The position numbers and the translations under genes were made by a program. Shown here in pieces: positions 25,604-34,788 of a stretch of 64,000 nt of DNA. Positions within the stretch are counted from its first letter, which is position 1, and each line of letters starts with the position of its first letter. Under the pieces are notes generated by a model. It made no database searches and was not told the DNA's origin. It saw only the letters and a list, made by a program, of their open reading frames with translations. Source of the stretch: Burkholderiaceae bacterium (GTDB taxonomy: Bacteria > Pseudomonadota > Gammaproteobacteria > Burkholderiales > Burkholderiaceae_E); NCBI GenBank assembly GCA_023954135.1, contig JAMLIN010000005.1:1-64000 (forward strand). The letters are read 5' to 3'.

Positions 25604-26296
25604 ATGCAGACCAGATCCAGTGTCACCGTCGACGAGGCCATTGCCGGCCGCTATTCCTGCCGGGCATTCCTGCCCACGCCCGTACCGAAGGAAACCGTAT
25701 CGGAGATCCTGAGCCTCGCTGCGCGCGCGCCTTCCGGCATCAACATGCAGCCATGGAAGGTCTGGGTGCTCACCGGCGACAGCATGCGGCGGCTCAGCGA
25801 TCGCATCGTTGCCGTGTTCGATGATCCGGAAGAGGCCGCCATGCACACCGATCCGTATCAGTACTATCCGGGGAAATGGCTGTCGCCCTACATCGAACGG
25901 CGTCGCAAGGTGGGGCTCGATCTGTACAAGCTGGTGGGCATCCAGAAGGGCGATGCGAAGCGGATGCATGAACAGCATGCCCGGAACTACCGGTTCTTCG
26001 ACGCGCCCGTCGGCCTGATCTTCACCATCGACAGCGTTCTCGGGCAGGGAAGCTGGATCGACTACGGCATGTTTCTCCAGAACATCATGCTCGCGGCCAA
26101 GGGGCGCGGTCTGGATACCTGCCCTCAGGCGGCGTTCATCCAGTTCCACCGGCTGATATCCGAGGAGCTGCTCATCCCCGAGGACCAGACGGTCGTGTGC
26201 GGGATGGCGATGGGGTTCGCCGACCCGGACGCGCCGGAGAATACGTTGAGGACGGAGCGCGCCGAACTGGGCGAGTGGGTTCGGTTCAGGGACTGA
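25604..26296 (+). CDS. Nitroreductase-family flavoprotein
   Basis: This is a 230-residue FMN-dependent oxidoreductase. Family hallmarks are the N-terminal RYSCRAFLPTPV, the FMN-binding APSGINMQPW, the later DYGMFLQNIMLAA and the C-terminal VVCGMAMGFAD. It probably reduces nitro compounds or quinones with NAD(P)H; the natural substrate is unknown. I start at ATG 25604 (MQTRSS); upstream frame codons run back into the IS end and read as unrelated sequence. A TTGACC about 140 bases upstream may be promoter sequence. It is the first chromosomal gene after the island. Confidence 0.87.
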   Translation: MQTRSSVTVDEAIAGRYSCRAFLPTPVPKETVSEILSLAARAPSGINMQPWKVWVLTGDSMRRLSDRIVAVFDDPEEAAMHTDPYQYYPGKWLSPYIERRRKVGLDLYKLVGIQKGDAKRMHEQHARNYRFFDAPVGLIFTIDSVLGQGSWIDYGMFLQNIMLAAKGRGLDTCPQAAFIQFHRLISEELLIPEDQTVVCGMAMGFADPDAPENTLRTERAELGEWVRFRD

Positions 26297-26306
26297 TTGC
26301 GGCGGA

Positions 26307-26338
26307 TGAACGGGCGGGGGTCGAGAACGACCCGTTCA
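26307..26338. terminator. Hairpin between convergent nitroreductase and LysE genes
   Basis: TGAACGGG (26307-26314) pairs with CCCGTTCA (26331-26338) across a 16-base loop, between two converging genes and touching the LysE stop. There is no T-run, so a bidirectional terminator is only suggested. Confidence 0.3.
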
Positions 26339-26947
26339 GGCGCGCAGCGGCAACGCCGCCCCAATGGCGACGAAGATGCCGCCGCAGACCTGATTGAAGC
26401 GCCGTCCGATTCGCGCCAGCCAGGGCCGGATCCAGTTGGCGGCGCTCGCCAGCGCGAACTCCGTGACCACTTCGGTCGCGACGAATGTTGCCGACATCAC
26501 CGTGAACTGGACCAGCAGGCTGCGCTGAGGGTCGATGAACAGCGGCAGGAAGGCGCTGAAGAACAACAGCCCCTTGGGATTCGTCGCGGCCGAGAGGGCG
26601 CCCTGCCGGAAGAGCGCCCAGCCGTTGACCTGGGATGTCCCGCGGCTGGCTTGCACCACGATCGGCGCGGAGCGCCATACCTGAATGCCCAGCCATACGA
26701 GGTAGGCTCCACCCACCCACTTGAGCACGGTGAGCCAGACGATGGAGGTTTTCAGGAGCGCGCCGATGCCGAACATCGACAACGCCATGATGAGCACGAA
26801 CCCGAGCGAACCGCCGAAGATGGTGAACAGCGTCTTGCGGCTGCCGTGCTGCGCGCCGTGGGTTAGCGCGAGAAGCCCGTTCGGCCCGGGCGACAGCGAC
26901 ATGCCGATGGCGGCGGCGAGATAGAGAAGCCAGGTGTCGAGCTGCAT
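26336..26947 (-). CDS. LysE/RhtB-family amino-acid exporter
   Basis: This inner-membrane exporter of 203 residues has six predicted helices. The family signature GMSLSPGPNGLLALTHGAQHG is near the N-terminus, and the second conserved stretch is ALSAATNPKGLLFFSAFLPLF. These proteins export amino acids or related small molecules; the substrate cannot be told. It stands alone, convergent with the nitroreductase gene. Confidence 0.88.
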   Translation of the reverse strand: MQLDTWLLYLAAAIGMSLSPGPNGLLALTHGAQHGSRKTLFTIFGGSLGFVLIMALSMFGIGALLKTSIVWLTVLKWVGGAYLVWLGIQVWRSAPIVVQASRGTSQVNGWALFRQGALSAATNPKGLLFFSAFLPLFIDPQRSLLVQFTVMSATFVATEVVTEFALASAANWIRPWLARIGRRFNQVCGGIFVAIGAALPLRA

Positions 26948-27005
26948 TCGAGGTCGGGCCGCCGGAGAATGTCGATTCGCCGGATTGTAGTGATTGGTCG
27001 CTGGA

Positions 27006-27884
27006 TCAGGTTTGCCTGGCAGCCCCCATGCGCCCGAACCTGCCGCTGTTGAAGTCCTCGATCGCCTGGCGGATCTCGGCTTCGCTGTTCATCACGAACG
27101 GGCCGTAGCCGACCACCGGCTCGTCGATCGGCTCGCCCGAAAGCCAGAGCACCGTGGCGTCGCCGTTGGCCTCGATCGTGACGGCCTCGCCCGCGCGATC
27201 GAGATGCACCAGCTGCCCTTCGCGCGCGATGGCGTCGCCGTTGACCAGCACCGTGCCGTGCAGCACCACCAGCGCGAGGGTGTGGCCTTCCTGCGCCGTG
27301 AAGCGGCCGGTGCCGCCGTCGCCGATGCGCAGGTCCCAGACGTTCATCGGGGTGAAGGTCCTGGCCGGGCCGCGATGCCCGTCGAACTCGCCGGCGATCA
27401 CGCGAACCCGGCCGGCACCCTCGGGCAGGTCGATCGACGGGATCTCCCCGGCCAGCAGCGTCTGGTAGCTCGGCTCGGCCATCTTGTCGCTGGCCGGCAG
27501 GTTGACCCACAGCTGCACCATCTCGATCGTGCCGCCGCGCTCGGTGAAGGCCCGGGAGTGGAATTCCTCGTGCAGGATCCCGCCGGCCGCGGTCATCCAC
27601 TGGACGTCGCCCGGGCCGATCAGGCCGCCGGCGCCGGTCGAGTCCCGATGCTCGAGCTCGCCCTGGTAGACGATGGTCACCGTCTCGAAGCCGCGGTGCG
27701 GGTGCTGGCCGACGCCGCGTGGGCGCGCCGCCGGCTCGAAGCGGGTGGGCGCGGCATGGTCGAGCAGCAGGAAGGGGGAGAGCTGCCTGCCGAGGCCGTC
27801 GTAGCCGAAGAGTGAACGCACCGGGAAGCCGTCGCCCACCCAGTGCGGGCGAGGGGCGCTGTGGACGCCGAGGATCTTCTTCAT
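27006..27884 (-). CDS. Pirin-family cupin protein
   Basis: This is a two-cupin protein of 292 residues. The metal-binding motif is GQHPHRGFETVTIVYQGELEHRDS in outline, with two His and one further His, plus HEEF later (in family terms three His and one Glu for Fe). The pirin-typical VQLWVNLPA is also present. Pirins have been reported as quercetin dioxygenases or metabolic regulators. ATG 27884 (MKKILGVHSAPRPHWVGDGF) is chosen because homology begins there; the longer frame to 27929 has no family match. No partner gene is evident. Confidence 0.85.
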   Translation of the reverse strand: MKKILGVHSAPRPHWVGDGFPVRSLFGYDGLGRQLSPFLLLDHAAPTRFEPAARPRGVGQHPHRGFETVTIVYQGELEHRDSTGAGGLIGPGDVQWMTAAGGILHEEFHSRAFTERGGTIEMVQLWVNLPASDKMAEPSYQTLLAGEIPSIDLPEGAGRVRVIAGEFDGHRGPARTFTPMNVWDLRIGDGGTGRFTAQEGHTLALVVLHGTVLVNGDAIAREGQLVHLDRAGEAVTIEANGDATVLWLSGEPIDEPVVGYGPFVMNSEAEIRQAIEDFNSGRFGRMGAARQT

Positions 27885-27980
27885 GCCGTGCTCCGCTTCG
27901 CTGGGCAGGCCTGCCCAATGGATGAACAATGGGGGCTGGGCGGTGCCTTTTCCAGTCCGTCCCCGATATCAGGATTTCGC

Positions 27981-28050
27981 CATGACGATGCAGTTGCTCC
28001 TCATCGATCCCCAGAACGATTCCTTCGAGATCCCGGCCGACGGGGAAGCG
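27981..28050 (+). pseudogene. 5' remnant of a cysteine hydrolase (isochorismatase/nicotinamidase family)
   Basis: An AGGA ribosome-binding site precedes an ATG that codes for MTMQLLLIDPQNDSFEIPAD. The family's N-terminal strand and catalytic Asp are both in LLLIDPQND. After about 23 codons the frame runs into the tail of the hxlR-type gene and no longer resembles the family. The rest of the hydrolase (about 200 codons) is gone. Confidence 0.65.
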
Positions 28051-28051
28051 C

Positions 28052-28522
28052 TCAGGGCTCGGGCCGGGCCGCCGGAGCGCCTGGCCCGGGCTCCACGAGG
28101 ACCTCCCGGGCATCGAGCGGCGCGCCGCATTCGGAGCAGACCATGACGGGGTCGAAATGCCGGCCGCAGGCGACATGCCGGTGCAGCAGCGGCCGTCCCT
28201 CGTCGCCCGCCATGTGCGTGTCGCCCCAGTGCACGATCGACATGACGACCGGATGGAGGTCGAGGCCCTTTTCCGTGAGGCGGTACTCATGCCGCGGCGG
28301 CCGCTCCTGGTAGGCGATCTTCGCCAGCACGCCGTGCTCCACCAGCTTGTTCAGGCGATCGGCGAGGATCGGGCGGCCGATCCCGAGGCGGGCCTGGAAA
28401 TCCTCGAAGCGCCGGACCTTCAGGAAGCAGTCGCGCAGGACCAGCAGCGTCCAGCGGTCACCGATCACCGCGAGGGTGCGCGCCACCGAGCAGGGTTGCG
28501 CCTCGAGCTCGTTCCATTGCAT
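28052..28522 (-). CDS. HxlR-family transcriptional regulator
   Basis: The 156-residue protein has an N-terminal HxlR winged helix with the conserved Cys in EAQPCSVARTLAVIGDRWTLL. The recognition region is LGIGRPILADRLNKLVEHGVL, and the wing is RHEYRLTEKG. An extra C-terminal part carries a CxxC pair (MVCSECGAPL) that may bind zinc, followed by a Pro/Ala/Gly tail. It lies 71 bases downstream of the SDR gene and on the same strand. It is a candidate for binding the palindrome before that gene. Confidence 0.86.
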   Translation of the reverse strand: MQWNELEAQPCSVARTLAVIGDRWTLLVLRDCFLKVRRFEDFQARLGIGRPILADRLNKLVEHGVLAKIAYQERPPRHEYRLTEKGLDLHPVVMSIVHWGDTHMAGDEGRPLLHRHVACGRHFDPVMVCSECGAPLDAREVLVEPGPGAPAARPEP

Positions 28523-28593
28523 CGTCCGCTTCCATCGTCATGCCGGCCGGGCCGGCGTCGCCGCGCGGCCTTCGCCACCATACGGTAGCTGCC

Positions 28594-29367
28594 TCACCAT
28601 TTCTCGGCGAAGGGCCGGATCTCCAGCTCGAAGGTCCACGCATCGCGCGGCTGCCGGTGGAGCATCCAGTAGGTCTCGGCCACCGCTTCCGGGCGCATCA
28701 GCTGGTCGGGCTGGAGATTCGCGACGGCCTCGTCGCCGCCCCTGGCGCGAATGCGCTCGCGGACCCAGGCGGTATCCACCCCGGCGTCGATGACGAGGTG
28801 CGCGACATGGATTCCCTGGGGGCCGAGCTCGCGGGCCATCGATTGCGCCAGTGCCCGCAGCCCGAACTTGGCGCTCGCGAAGGCGGCGAAGCCGACGCCA
28901 CCGCGCATGCCGGCGGTTGCCCCGGTGAAGAAGATCGAGCCGCGGCCGCGCGGCAGCATGTGTCGCGCCGCCTCGCGCCCGGCGAGGAAGCCGGCGAAGC
29001 AGGCCATCTCCCAGACCTTGCGGAACACCCGCGAGGTGGTCTCGAGGATCGGGAAATTGACGTTGGCCCCGATGTTGAAGATGCAGGCCTCGAGCGGCGC
29101 TGCGGCCTCGGCTTCGCGCAGGAACGCGCTGACGTCGTCCTCGTCGCGGGCATCGAGCGAGCGGCCGTGAACCCGCCCGCCGGCGGCTTCGATCTCCGCC
29201 TTCAGGGGTTCGAGCTTCTCTCCCTGGCGGCGTCCGATGAAGACGATATAGCCCTCGGCGGCGAATCGGCGGGCGATCGCGGCGCCGATGAAGTCGCCGG
29301 CGCCGATGACGGCGACGGTGGCGTTGAGCGGCGCGGGCCCGCTTGCTGGTGCTGGAGTCGCGGTCAT
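28594..29367 (-). CDS. Short-chain dehydrogenase-like protein lacking the catalytic Tyr
   Basis: This 257-residue Rossmann protein has the SDR nucleotide motif (VIGAGDFIGAAIA) and a general SDR layout. In the active-site stretch GFAAFASAKFGLRAL, the Tyr of the YxxxK motif is Phe while the Lys is kept. Classical SDRs need the Tyr for hydride chemistry, so this is either an atypical SDR with another acid or a binding protein. The NNAG-equivalent is NIGAN, also unusual. It is preceded by a 27-bp palindrome overlapping its likely promoter and followed by an HxlR regulator. Confidence 0.85.
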   Translation of the reverse strand: MTATPAPASGPAPLNATVAVIGAGDFIGAAIARRFAAEGYIVFIGRRQGEKLEPLKAEIEAAGGRVHGRSLDARDEDDVSAFLREAEAAAPLEACIFNIGANVNFPILETTSRVFRKVWEMACFAGFLAGREAARHMLPRGRGSIFFTGATAGMRGGVGFAAFASAKFGLRALAQSMARELGPQGIHVAHLVIDAGVDTAWVRERIRARGGDEAVANLQPDQLMRPEAVAETYWMLHRQPRDAWTFELEIRPFAEKW

Positions 29368-29413
29368 GTCTCGCCTCGGCAGTGCATGGGGTTCATTGGC
29401 CCGGCACGATGCC

Positions 29414-29440
29414 GAGTAAGTTCTATAATAGCACTTACTC
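29414..29440 (-). promoter_or_regulatory. 27-bp palindromic operator with embedded -10
   Basis: The arms GAGTAAGT and ACTTACTC are perfect, and inner CTAT/ATAG pairs extend the dyad around an AT-rich centre. The centre, read leftward, gives TATTAT, a -10 box for the SDR gene at 29367. It overlaps the stop codon of the VOC gene at 29439. The size fits a TetR-, MarR- or HxlR-type dimer site. Confidence 0.7.
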
Positions 29441-30302
29441 AGCCCGGTAGCGGCTGGATTCGTTCGGGACGGCCGGACCAGTTCCAGGCGTAGGTCGTGC
29501 GCGAGATGCCCAGCAGCATGCCGTGCAGGTTCTTCGGGTGGACCCAGCAGCCGTCGCGTTCCTCTTCGATCGATGCGCCGCGCGGGGTCAGGTTCGCGCC
29601 CGCGGCGAGCAGGCGTTCCTTGAGCGCATCGAAATCATGGGTTTCGACGTAGCACATGTAGAACGAGTCGCCGCCGCGGCGCTCGACGAAACGGCGCATC
29701 GCGCCGGGCCGGTCGGCGAAGGTCTGCGAGAGCTCGATGCGATCGAGCCGGTCGGGGTCGAACAGGGTCAGGGTGCCGTCGTAGCCGAAGCGGCTGCTGC
29801 TGATCGGCGAGAAGTTGCTCGGGTCGAGGCCGAACATCTCGACGTAGCGGGCCATGACCTTGCGCCAGTCGGATTCGAGACTGTTGGTCGCCTCGTAGAA
29901 GAAGCTCACCGGCCCGACGCGCGGTCGGCTGGCCGATGCCGAGATCACCATCGGCAGCCCGAAGGTGGTGGTGCCCGGCAGGTACAGCCGCTCGCCGTCC
30001 CGGACGTACTCGGCGCCGACCCGGTCGAGCCGCTCGGCAAGCGCCTGCGGGGACGGCGTGCTGTAGCCGGCGGCGAAAAGACCCTCGCCCCAGCGATCGA
30101 GATGCTCGCGTACCGGCCCCGGCCCGTTCGGCTCGCACAGCTCGAGCTCGGTCTCGCCGATCGACATGACTGCGCAGTCGGCGGCCAGCGAGTCGCTGCG
30201 GGTTTCGCGGGCGGGTTCGGCGCCGAGGAGCCGGGCGAAGGTCTCGCTCGCCCGATCGCGCGAATTCACTGCCATCAGCATCCGGTCGACTCTGTCGAGC
30301 AT
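29439..30302 (-). CDS. VOC (glyoxalase-fold) protein, two-module
   Basis: The 287-residue protein is built of two vicinal-oxygen-chelate modules. The N-terminal one starts LDRVDRMLMAVNSRDRASETFARLLGAEP in outline, and the C-terminal one includes SFYMCYVETHDFDALKERLLAAG. Proteins like this include dioxygenases and isomerases, and some only bind ligand. A complete His/Glu metal set cannot be confirmed by eye. It runs into the operator of the SDR gene and may be co-transcribed with it. Confidence 0.75.
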   Translation of the reverse strand: MLDRVDRMLMAVNSRDRASETFARLLGAEPARETRSDSLAADCAVMSIGETELELCEPNGPGPVREHLDRWGEGLFAAGYSTPSPQALAERLDRVGAEYVRDGERLYLPGTTTFGLPMVISASASRPRVGPVSFFYEATNSLESDWRKVMARYVEMFGLDPSNFSPISSSRFGYDGTLTLFDPDRLDRIELSQTFADRPGAMRRFVERRGGDSFYMCYVETHDFDALKERLLAAGANLTPRGASIEEERDGCWVHPKNLHGMLLGISRTTYAWNWSGRPERIQPLPG

Positions 30303-30356
30303 GGTCCTGTCTCCTTGTCCTGTTATCGGGGCCGTGCAGTCGATTGTAGCCGTCGC

Positions 30357-30923
30357 TCAGGCGGTGACGTCACCGAATATCACCGCCAGTCCGAGGGCGG
30401 CGAAGATGCCTGCGGCGACGGTGTGCACGAGCCGTACCGGCAGCCGGTGCGCCAGCCGGTCGCCGGCGAACACCGCCGGGACGTTGGCGAGCATCATGCC
30501 GGCGGTGGTGCCCAGCACCACCGGCATGAACTCGCCGAACCGCGCCGCCAGCGCGATGGTGGCGATCTGCGTCTTGTCGCCCATCTCGGCCAGGAAGAAG
30601 GCGACCAGGGCGGTACCGAACACGCCGAGGCGGCCGCCGACGGTGTCGCCGAGCTCCGCCTTGTCGGGGACCAGCATCCATGCGGCCATTGCGATGAACG
30701 ACAGGCCGAGGCCCCAGCGCAGCACCTCGGGGCCGGCCAGGGTGGTGAGCCAGGTGCCCAGCGCGCTCGCGGCGGCATGATTGGCGAGGGTGGCGACCAG
30801 GATACCGGCGATGATCGGCCAGGGCCGGCGAAAGCGGGCCGCCAGCAGCAGCGAGAGCAGTTGCGTCTTGTCGCCGATCTCGGCGAGCGCGACCAGGCCG
30901 GTCGAAGCGAGGAGGGCATCCAC
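30357..30923 (-). CDS. GDT1/TMEM165-family (UPF0016) manganese exporter
   Basis: This inner-membrane protein of 188 residues carries the two family signatures EIGDKTQ (residues 15-21) and EMGDKTQ (about 118), each beginning a three-helix repeat. Bacterial members such as Vibrio MneA export Mn(II). The GTG at 30923 is chosen because it opens directly into the first helix and the leader upstream is a riboswitch; a longer in-frame start at 31070 would translate the riboswitch. Control by Mn is supported by that leader. Few proteins in the window have so clear a regulatory context. Confidence 0.88.
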   Translation of the reverse strand: MDALLASTGLVALAEIGDKTQLLSLLLAARFRRPWPIIAGILVATLANHAAASALGTWLTTLAGPEVLRWGLGLSFIAMAAWMLVPDKAELGDTVGGRLGVFGTALVAFFLAEMGDKTQIATIALAARFGEFMPVVLGTTAGMMLANVPAVFAGDRLAHRLPVRLVHTVAAGIFAALGLAVIFGDVTA

Positions 30924-31004
30924 AGAATGGGCATCACATGGGGTCCGGCGGTATGCGACCAGGACGACGCGCCGCCCGCTGGACCCGTGGTCGCGGCGCA
31001 TCGT

Positions 31005-31122
31005 CCGTGGTCTCGCCAGTCGGCCGCCATCGCGGCCCCTCGCTGCGCCATGCCGGCGCGCGGCCGGCAAGCATGTTGACGCAGCGCCCCCGCTTCGCGC
31101 GAAGGCGGCTACTCCCCAAGGA
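31005..31122 (-). ncRNA. yybP-ykoY (manganese) riboswitch
   Basis: Read leftward, the leader has the three invariant pieces in order: GGGGAGTAGC (31117-31108), GTCAACATGC (31080-31071) and GGCGAGACC (31017-31009). Paired GC-rich arms lie between them. These are the metal-sensing loops and closing strand of the yybP-ykoY class that senses Mn(II). A TATACT -10 box is at 31136-31131. The expression platform would lie between 31005 and the GTG at 30923. Confidence 0.88.
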
Positions 31123-31143
31123 TGGGGCGAAGTATAGCCCGGA

Positions 31144-31632
31144 TCAGGCCGTGGGCCGCTTGCGCAACAGATAGCGCTGGTTGCCCTCCATGACCAGCAC
31201 GCCGTGCTGGTTGTGGACGGTCGAGCGCAGGCCGATCACGCCGGTGGTGCGCTGGGGCTTGAGCTCGGCGACCTCGAGCACCGAGCGCAGGGTGTCGCCG
31301 ACGAACACCGGCGCGAGGAAGCGGCTGTCCTGGTCGATGAATCCCTTCATCGAATCCTCGGTCATGTGCGGAAACAGGCCGGCGCCGGCGGCGGTCTGGA
31401 TGAGGATCTGGAAACCGTGCGCCTGCATGTGCGGCATGCCGCGCGCCCGGCAGTACTCGATGTCGTAGTGCGAGGGATGGTTGTCGCCGCTCGCGAGCGA
31501 GAAGGCGGCGAACAGCGCGTCGGTGATCGTGCGCGAGGGCAGCACGAAGCGCTCGCCGATGTGGAAGTCGTCGAACCAGCGTTGCGGGCACATCGGTTCG
31601 GCAGCGGCGGGCGAGTTGATCGTGTCGGTCAT
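31144..31632 (-). CDS. MaoC-like dehydratase (R-enoyl-CoA hydratase fold)
   Basis: The 162-residue single hot-dog-fold protein has the catalytic motif ASGDNHPSHYD, with the Asp and His of MaoC hydratases, and a later GLRSTVHNQHGVLVMEGNQRYL strand. It probably hydrates an enoyl-CoA; the acyl chain is unknown. Its start overlaps the stop of the HAD gene (ATGA), so the two are translationally coupled. It ends the nitronate monooxygenase-HAD-MaoC operon. Confidence 0.85.
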   Translation of the reverse strand: MTDTINSPAAAEPMCPQRWFDDFHIGERFVLPSRTITDALFAAFSLASGDNHPSHYDIEYCRARGMPHMQAHGFQILIQTAAGAGLFPHMTEDSMKGFIDQDSRFLAPVFVGDTLRSVLEVAELKPQRTTGVIGLRSTVHNQHGVLVMEGNQRYLLRKRPTA

Positions 31633-32359
31633 CGTGTCTCCATGGTCGGGTGCAGCCACCGGTCGATTCCGGCGAGGCTGTCGAATACCGGGGCGGGATC
31701 CTGGCGGGATTCTTCCGGGACCGGCCGGTCGGCGAATTCGGGGCGACGCACCCAGGCGGCCTGCAGGCCCGCCGCCCGCGCCGCCGCGATGTCGAGGTGC
31801 CAGTCGTCGCCGACGTGCAGGCAGCGCTCCGGGGTCGCGCCCGCCGCCTCGCAGGCGGCGGCGAACATCCGCGGATCGGGCTTCGCGAAGCCCACTTCGT
31901 GGGCGCTGATCGCGGCGCTGAAATGGCGCCCGCAGGGGATGCGGCCGATGTCGGCGTTGCCGTTGGAGACCGCCACCAGCCGGTATCGGCGCGCCCAGCG
32001 CGACAGCACCGCCTCGACGTCCCCGTAGGGCTCCACCGCCTGCCGGGCGGCGAGGAAGACCTCGAAGCCGGCATCGGCCAGGCCTGGGTCCTCGCCGGCT
32101 TGCGCAAGCGCGAGCCGCAGCCCTTCGCGGCGCAGGAAGCTCATGTCGTGGGCGCGATCCGGATGGCGCTCGAGCAGTCGCTCGCGCAGGCTTGCCCGGC
32201 GCCGGGCATCGAAGCCCGCCGCGGTCGCCGGCGCGTTGGCCGTCAGCCATTGCGCGAGGCGGGCCTCGGCGGCGATCAGGGTGGGGCGTACCGGCCAGAG
32301 GGTGTCGTCGAGATCGAGGGTGATCGCGACGATCCCCTTCCCGGCCGGACTGGCGGGCA

Positions 32360-32360
<1 letters not shown>
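31629..32360 (-). CDS. HAD-family hydrolase
   Basis: This phosphatase-like protein has 243 residues. Motif I is TLDLDDTLWP, motif II the Ser in AVSNGN, motif III the Lys in FAKPDPRMF, and motif IV GDDWHLD. The helical cap between motifs I and II fits subfamily IA. The substrate is unknown. It overlaps the genes on both sides, sharing the TCA/CAT region with the nitronate monooxygenase at 32360 and ATGA with maoC. Confidence 0.87.
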
Positions 32361-33548
<1,188 letters not shown>

Positions 33549-33579
33549 GTGCCAACCAACCCAGAGCGGGTGATTCACG

Positions 33580-34623
33580 ATGAAACTCCTTCCAAGATTC
33601 CTGGCGGCCAGCGCCCTCGCATTCGGCGTCGGCCTCTCGGCCCAGGCTGCCGAGATCACCGGTGCCGGCGCCAGCTTCCCGGCTCCGATCTACGCCAAGT
33701 GGGCCGAAGCCTACAAGGGCGCCACCGGCAATGCCTTGAACTACCAGGCGATCGGCTCGGGCGGCGGCGTTCGCCAGATCACGGCGAAGACGGTCGACTT
33801 CGGCGCTTCCGACGACCCGATCCCGGGCGACGAGCTCGCCCGCGCGGGCCTGGTCCAGTTCCCGGCCGTGATCGGCGGGATCGTGCCGGTGGTCAATCTC
33901 AAGGGCATTGCCCCGGGCGCGATGCAGCTCGACGGACTCACCCTGGCGAAGATCTTCTCGGGCGACATCACCCGCTGGGACGATCCGGCGATCGCCCAGC
34001 AGAACCAGGGCGTGCAGCTGCCGTCGCAGGCGATCACCCTGGTCTATCGCTCGGATTCCTCCGGGACCACCGCCGGCTTCACCCACTACCTGGCCGAGAT
34101 CGATCCGTCGTTCCAGGGCAAGGTCGGCGCCGGCAAGACCGTCAACTGGAAATCCGGTGTCGGCGGCAAGGGCAACGCCGGCGTGGCGGCCAACGTCGCC
34201 AAGCTGGGCGGCTCGATCGGCTATGTCGAGTACGCCTACGCAAAGCAGAACAAGATGACCCATGTGGCGCTGGTCAACAAGGCCGGCAATGCCGTCCAGC
34301 CGAGCGCCGAGAGCTTCGCGGCCGCTGCCGCCGGCGCCGACTGGAGCGCGAAGCCGGGCTTCGGGATCGGGCTGTCGAACCAGGCCGATCCGCAGGCATG
34401 GCCGATCGTCTCGGCGAGCTTTATCCTGATGCACGAGAAAGCCGACGACGCGGCCCGATCGGCCGAAGCCCTGAAGTTCTTCCGCTGGGCCTTCGAGAAC
34501 GGCAGCCAGATGGCGCTCGATCTCGACTATGTTCCGATGCCCGCATCGGTGGTCAAGCAGGTCGAGGCATCGTGGGATGCCATCAAGGATGGCTCGGGCA
34601 AGGCGGTCGTCGCCTCGAACTGA
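33580..34623 (+). CDS. pstS: Phosphate ABC transporter substrate-binding protein PstS
   Basis: This 347-residue periplasmic phosphate receptor has a signal peptide (MKLLPRFLAASALAFGVGLSAQAAE). The phosphate-binding residues appear in ITGAGASFPAPIYAKW, SDDPIPG and YRSDSSGTTAGFTHYL. It is the first gene of pstS-pstC-pstA-pstB-phoU, under a Pho box. The 165 bases before pstC are full of hairpins that probably protect the pstS message and reduce read-through. Confidence 0.96.
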   Translation: MKLLPRFLAASALAFGVGLSAQAAEITGAGASFPAPIYAKWAEAYKGATGNALNYQAIGSGGGVRQITAKTVDFGASDDPIPGDELARAGLVQFPAVIGGIVPVVNLKGIAPGAMQLDGLTLAKIFSGDITRWDDPAIAQQNQGVQLPSQAITLVYRSDSSGTTAGFTHYLAEIDPSFQGKVGAGKTVNWKSGVGGKGNAGVAANVAKLGGSIGYVEYAYAKQNKMTHVALVNKAGNAVQPSAESFAAAAAGADWSAKPGFGIGLSNQADPQAWPIVSASFILMHEKADDAARSAEALKFFRWAFENGSQMALDLDYVPMPASVVKQVEASWDAIKDGSGKAVVASN

Positions 34624-34788
34624 CTACCGAGGTGAAACAGCCCCCACGCTCGCCGTCGCTCGCTGCCCCCCGAGGGGGCTATCAGTGGCTTCGGGCGGCC
34701 GGGCGCCACTGATACGGGCGACCGCGAGTCGTCCCGGCCGGCGGAGGGCCTGTGACTCCGCCGGCCGTTCGCGATCCCAGGGAATACG
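34624..34788 (+). other. Hairpin-rich spacer between pstS and pstC
   Basis: Three inverted repeats lie in a row: AGCCCCC/GGGGGCT (34639-34645 with 34674-34680), ATCAGTGGC/GCCACTGAT (34681-34689 with 34705-34713), and a perfect 12-bp stem (34735-34746 with 34756-34767) with a 9-nt loop. The first resembles the CCCCCACGCTCGC...CCCCCCGAGGGGG repeat I associate with Burkholderiales intergenic regions. No T-runs follow, so attenuation or mRNA protection is likelier than full termination. Confidence 0.65.

Noticed and set aside
27006-28290. Leftward frame reading across the pirin and hxlR-type genes
   Set aside because: It is out of frame with both real genes and Arg/Pro-rich; only the pirin and HxlR frames carry motifs.
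30924-31070. N-terminal extension of the GDT1-type protein
   Set aside because: It would be translated from the riboswitch itself; homology begins at the GTG at 30923.
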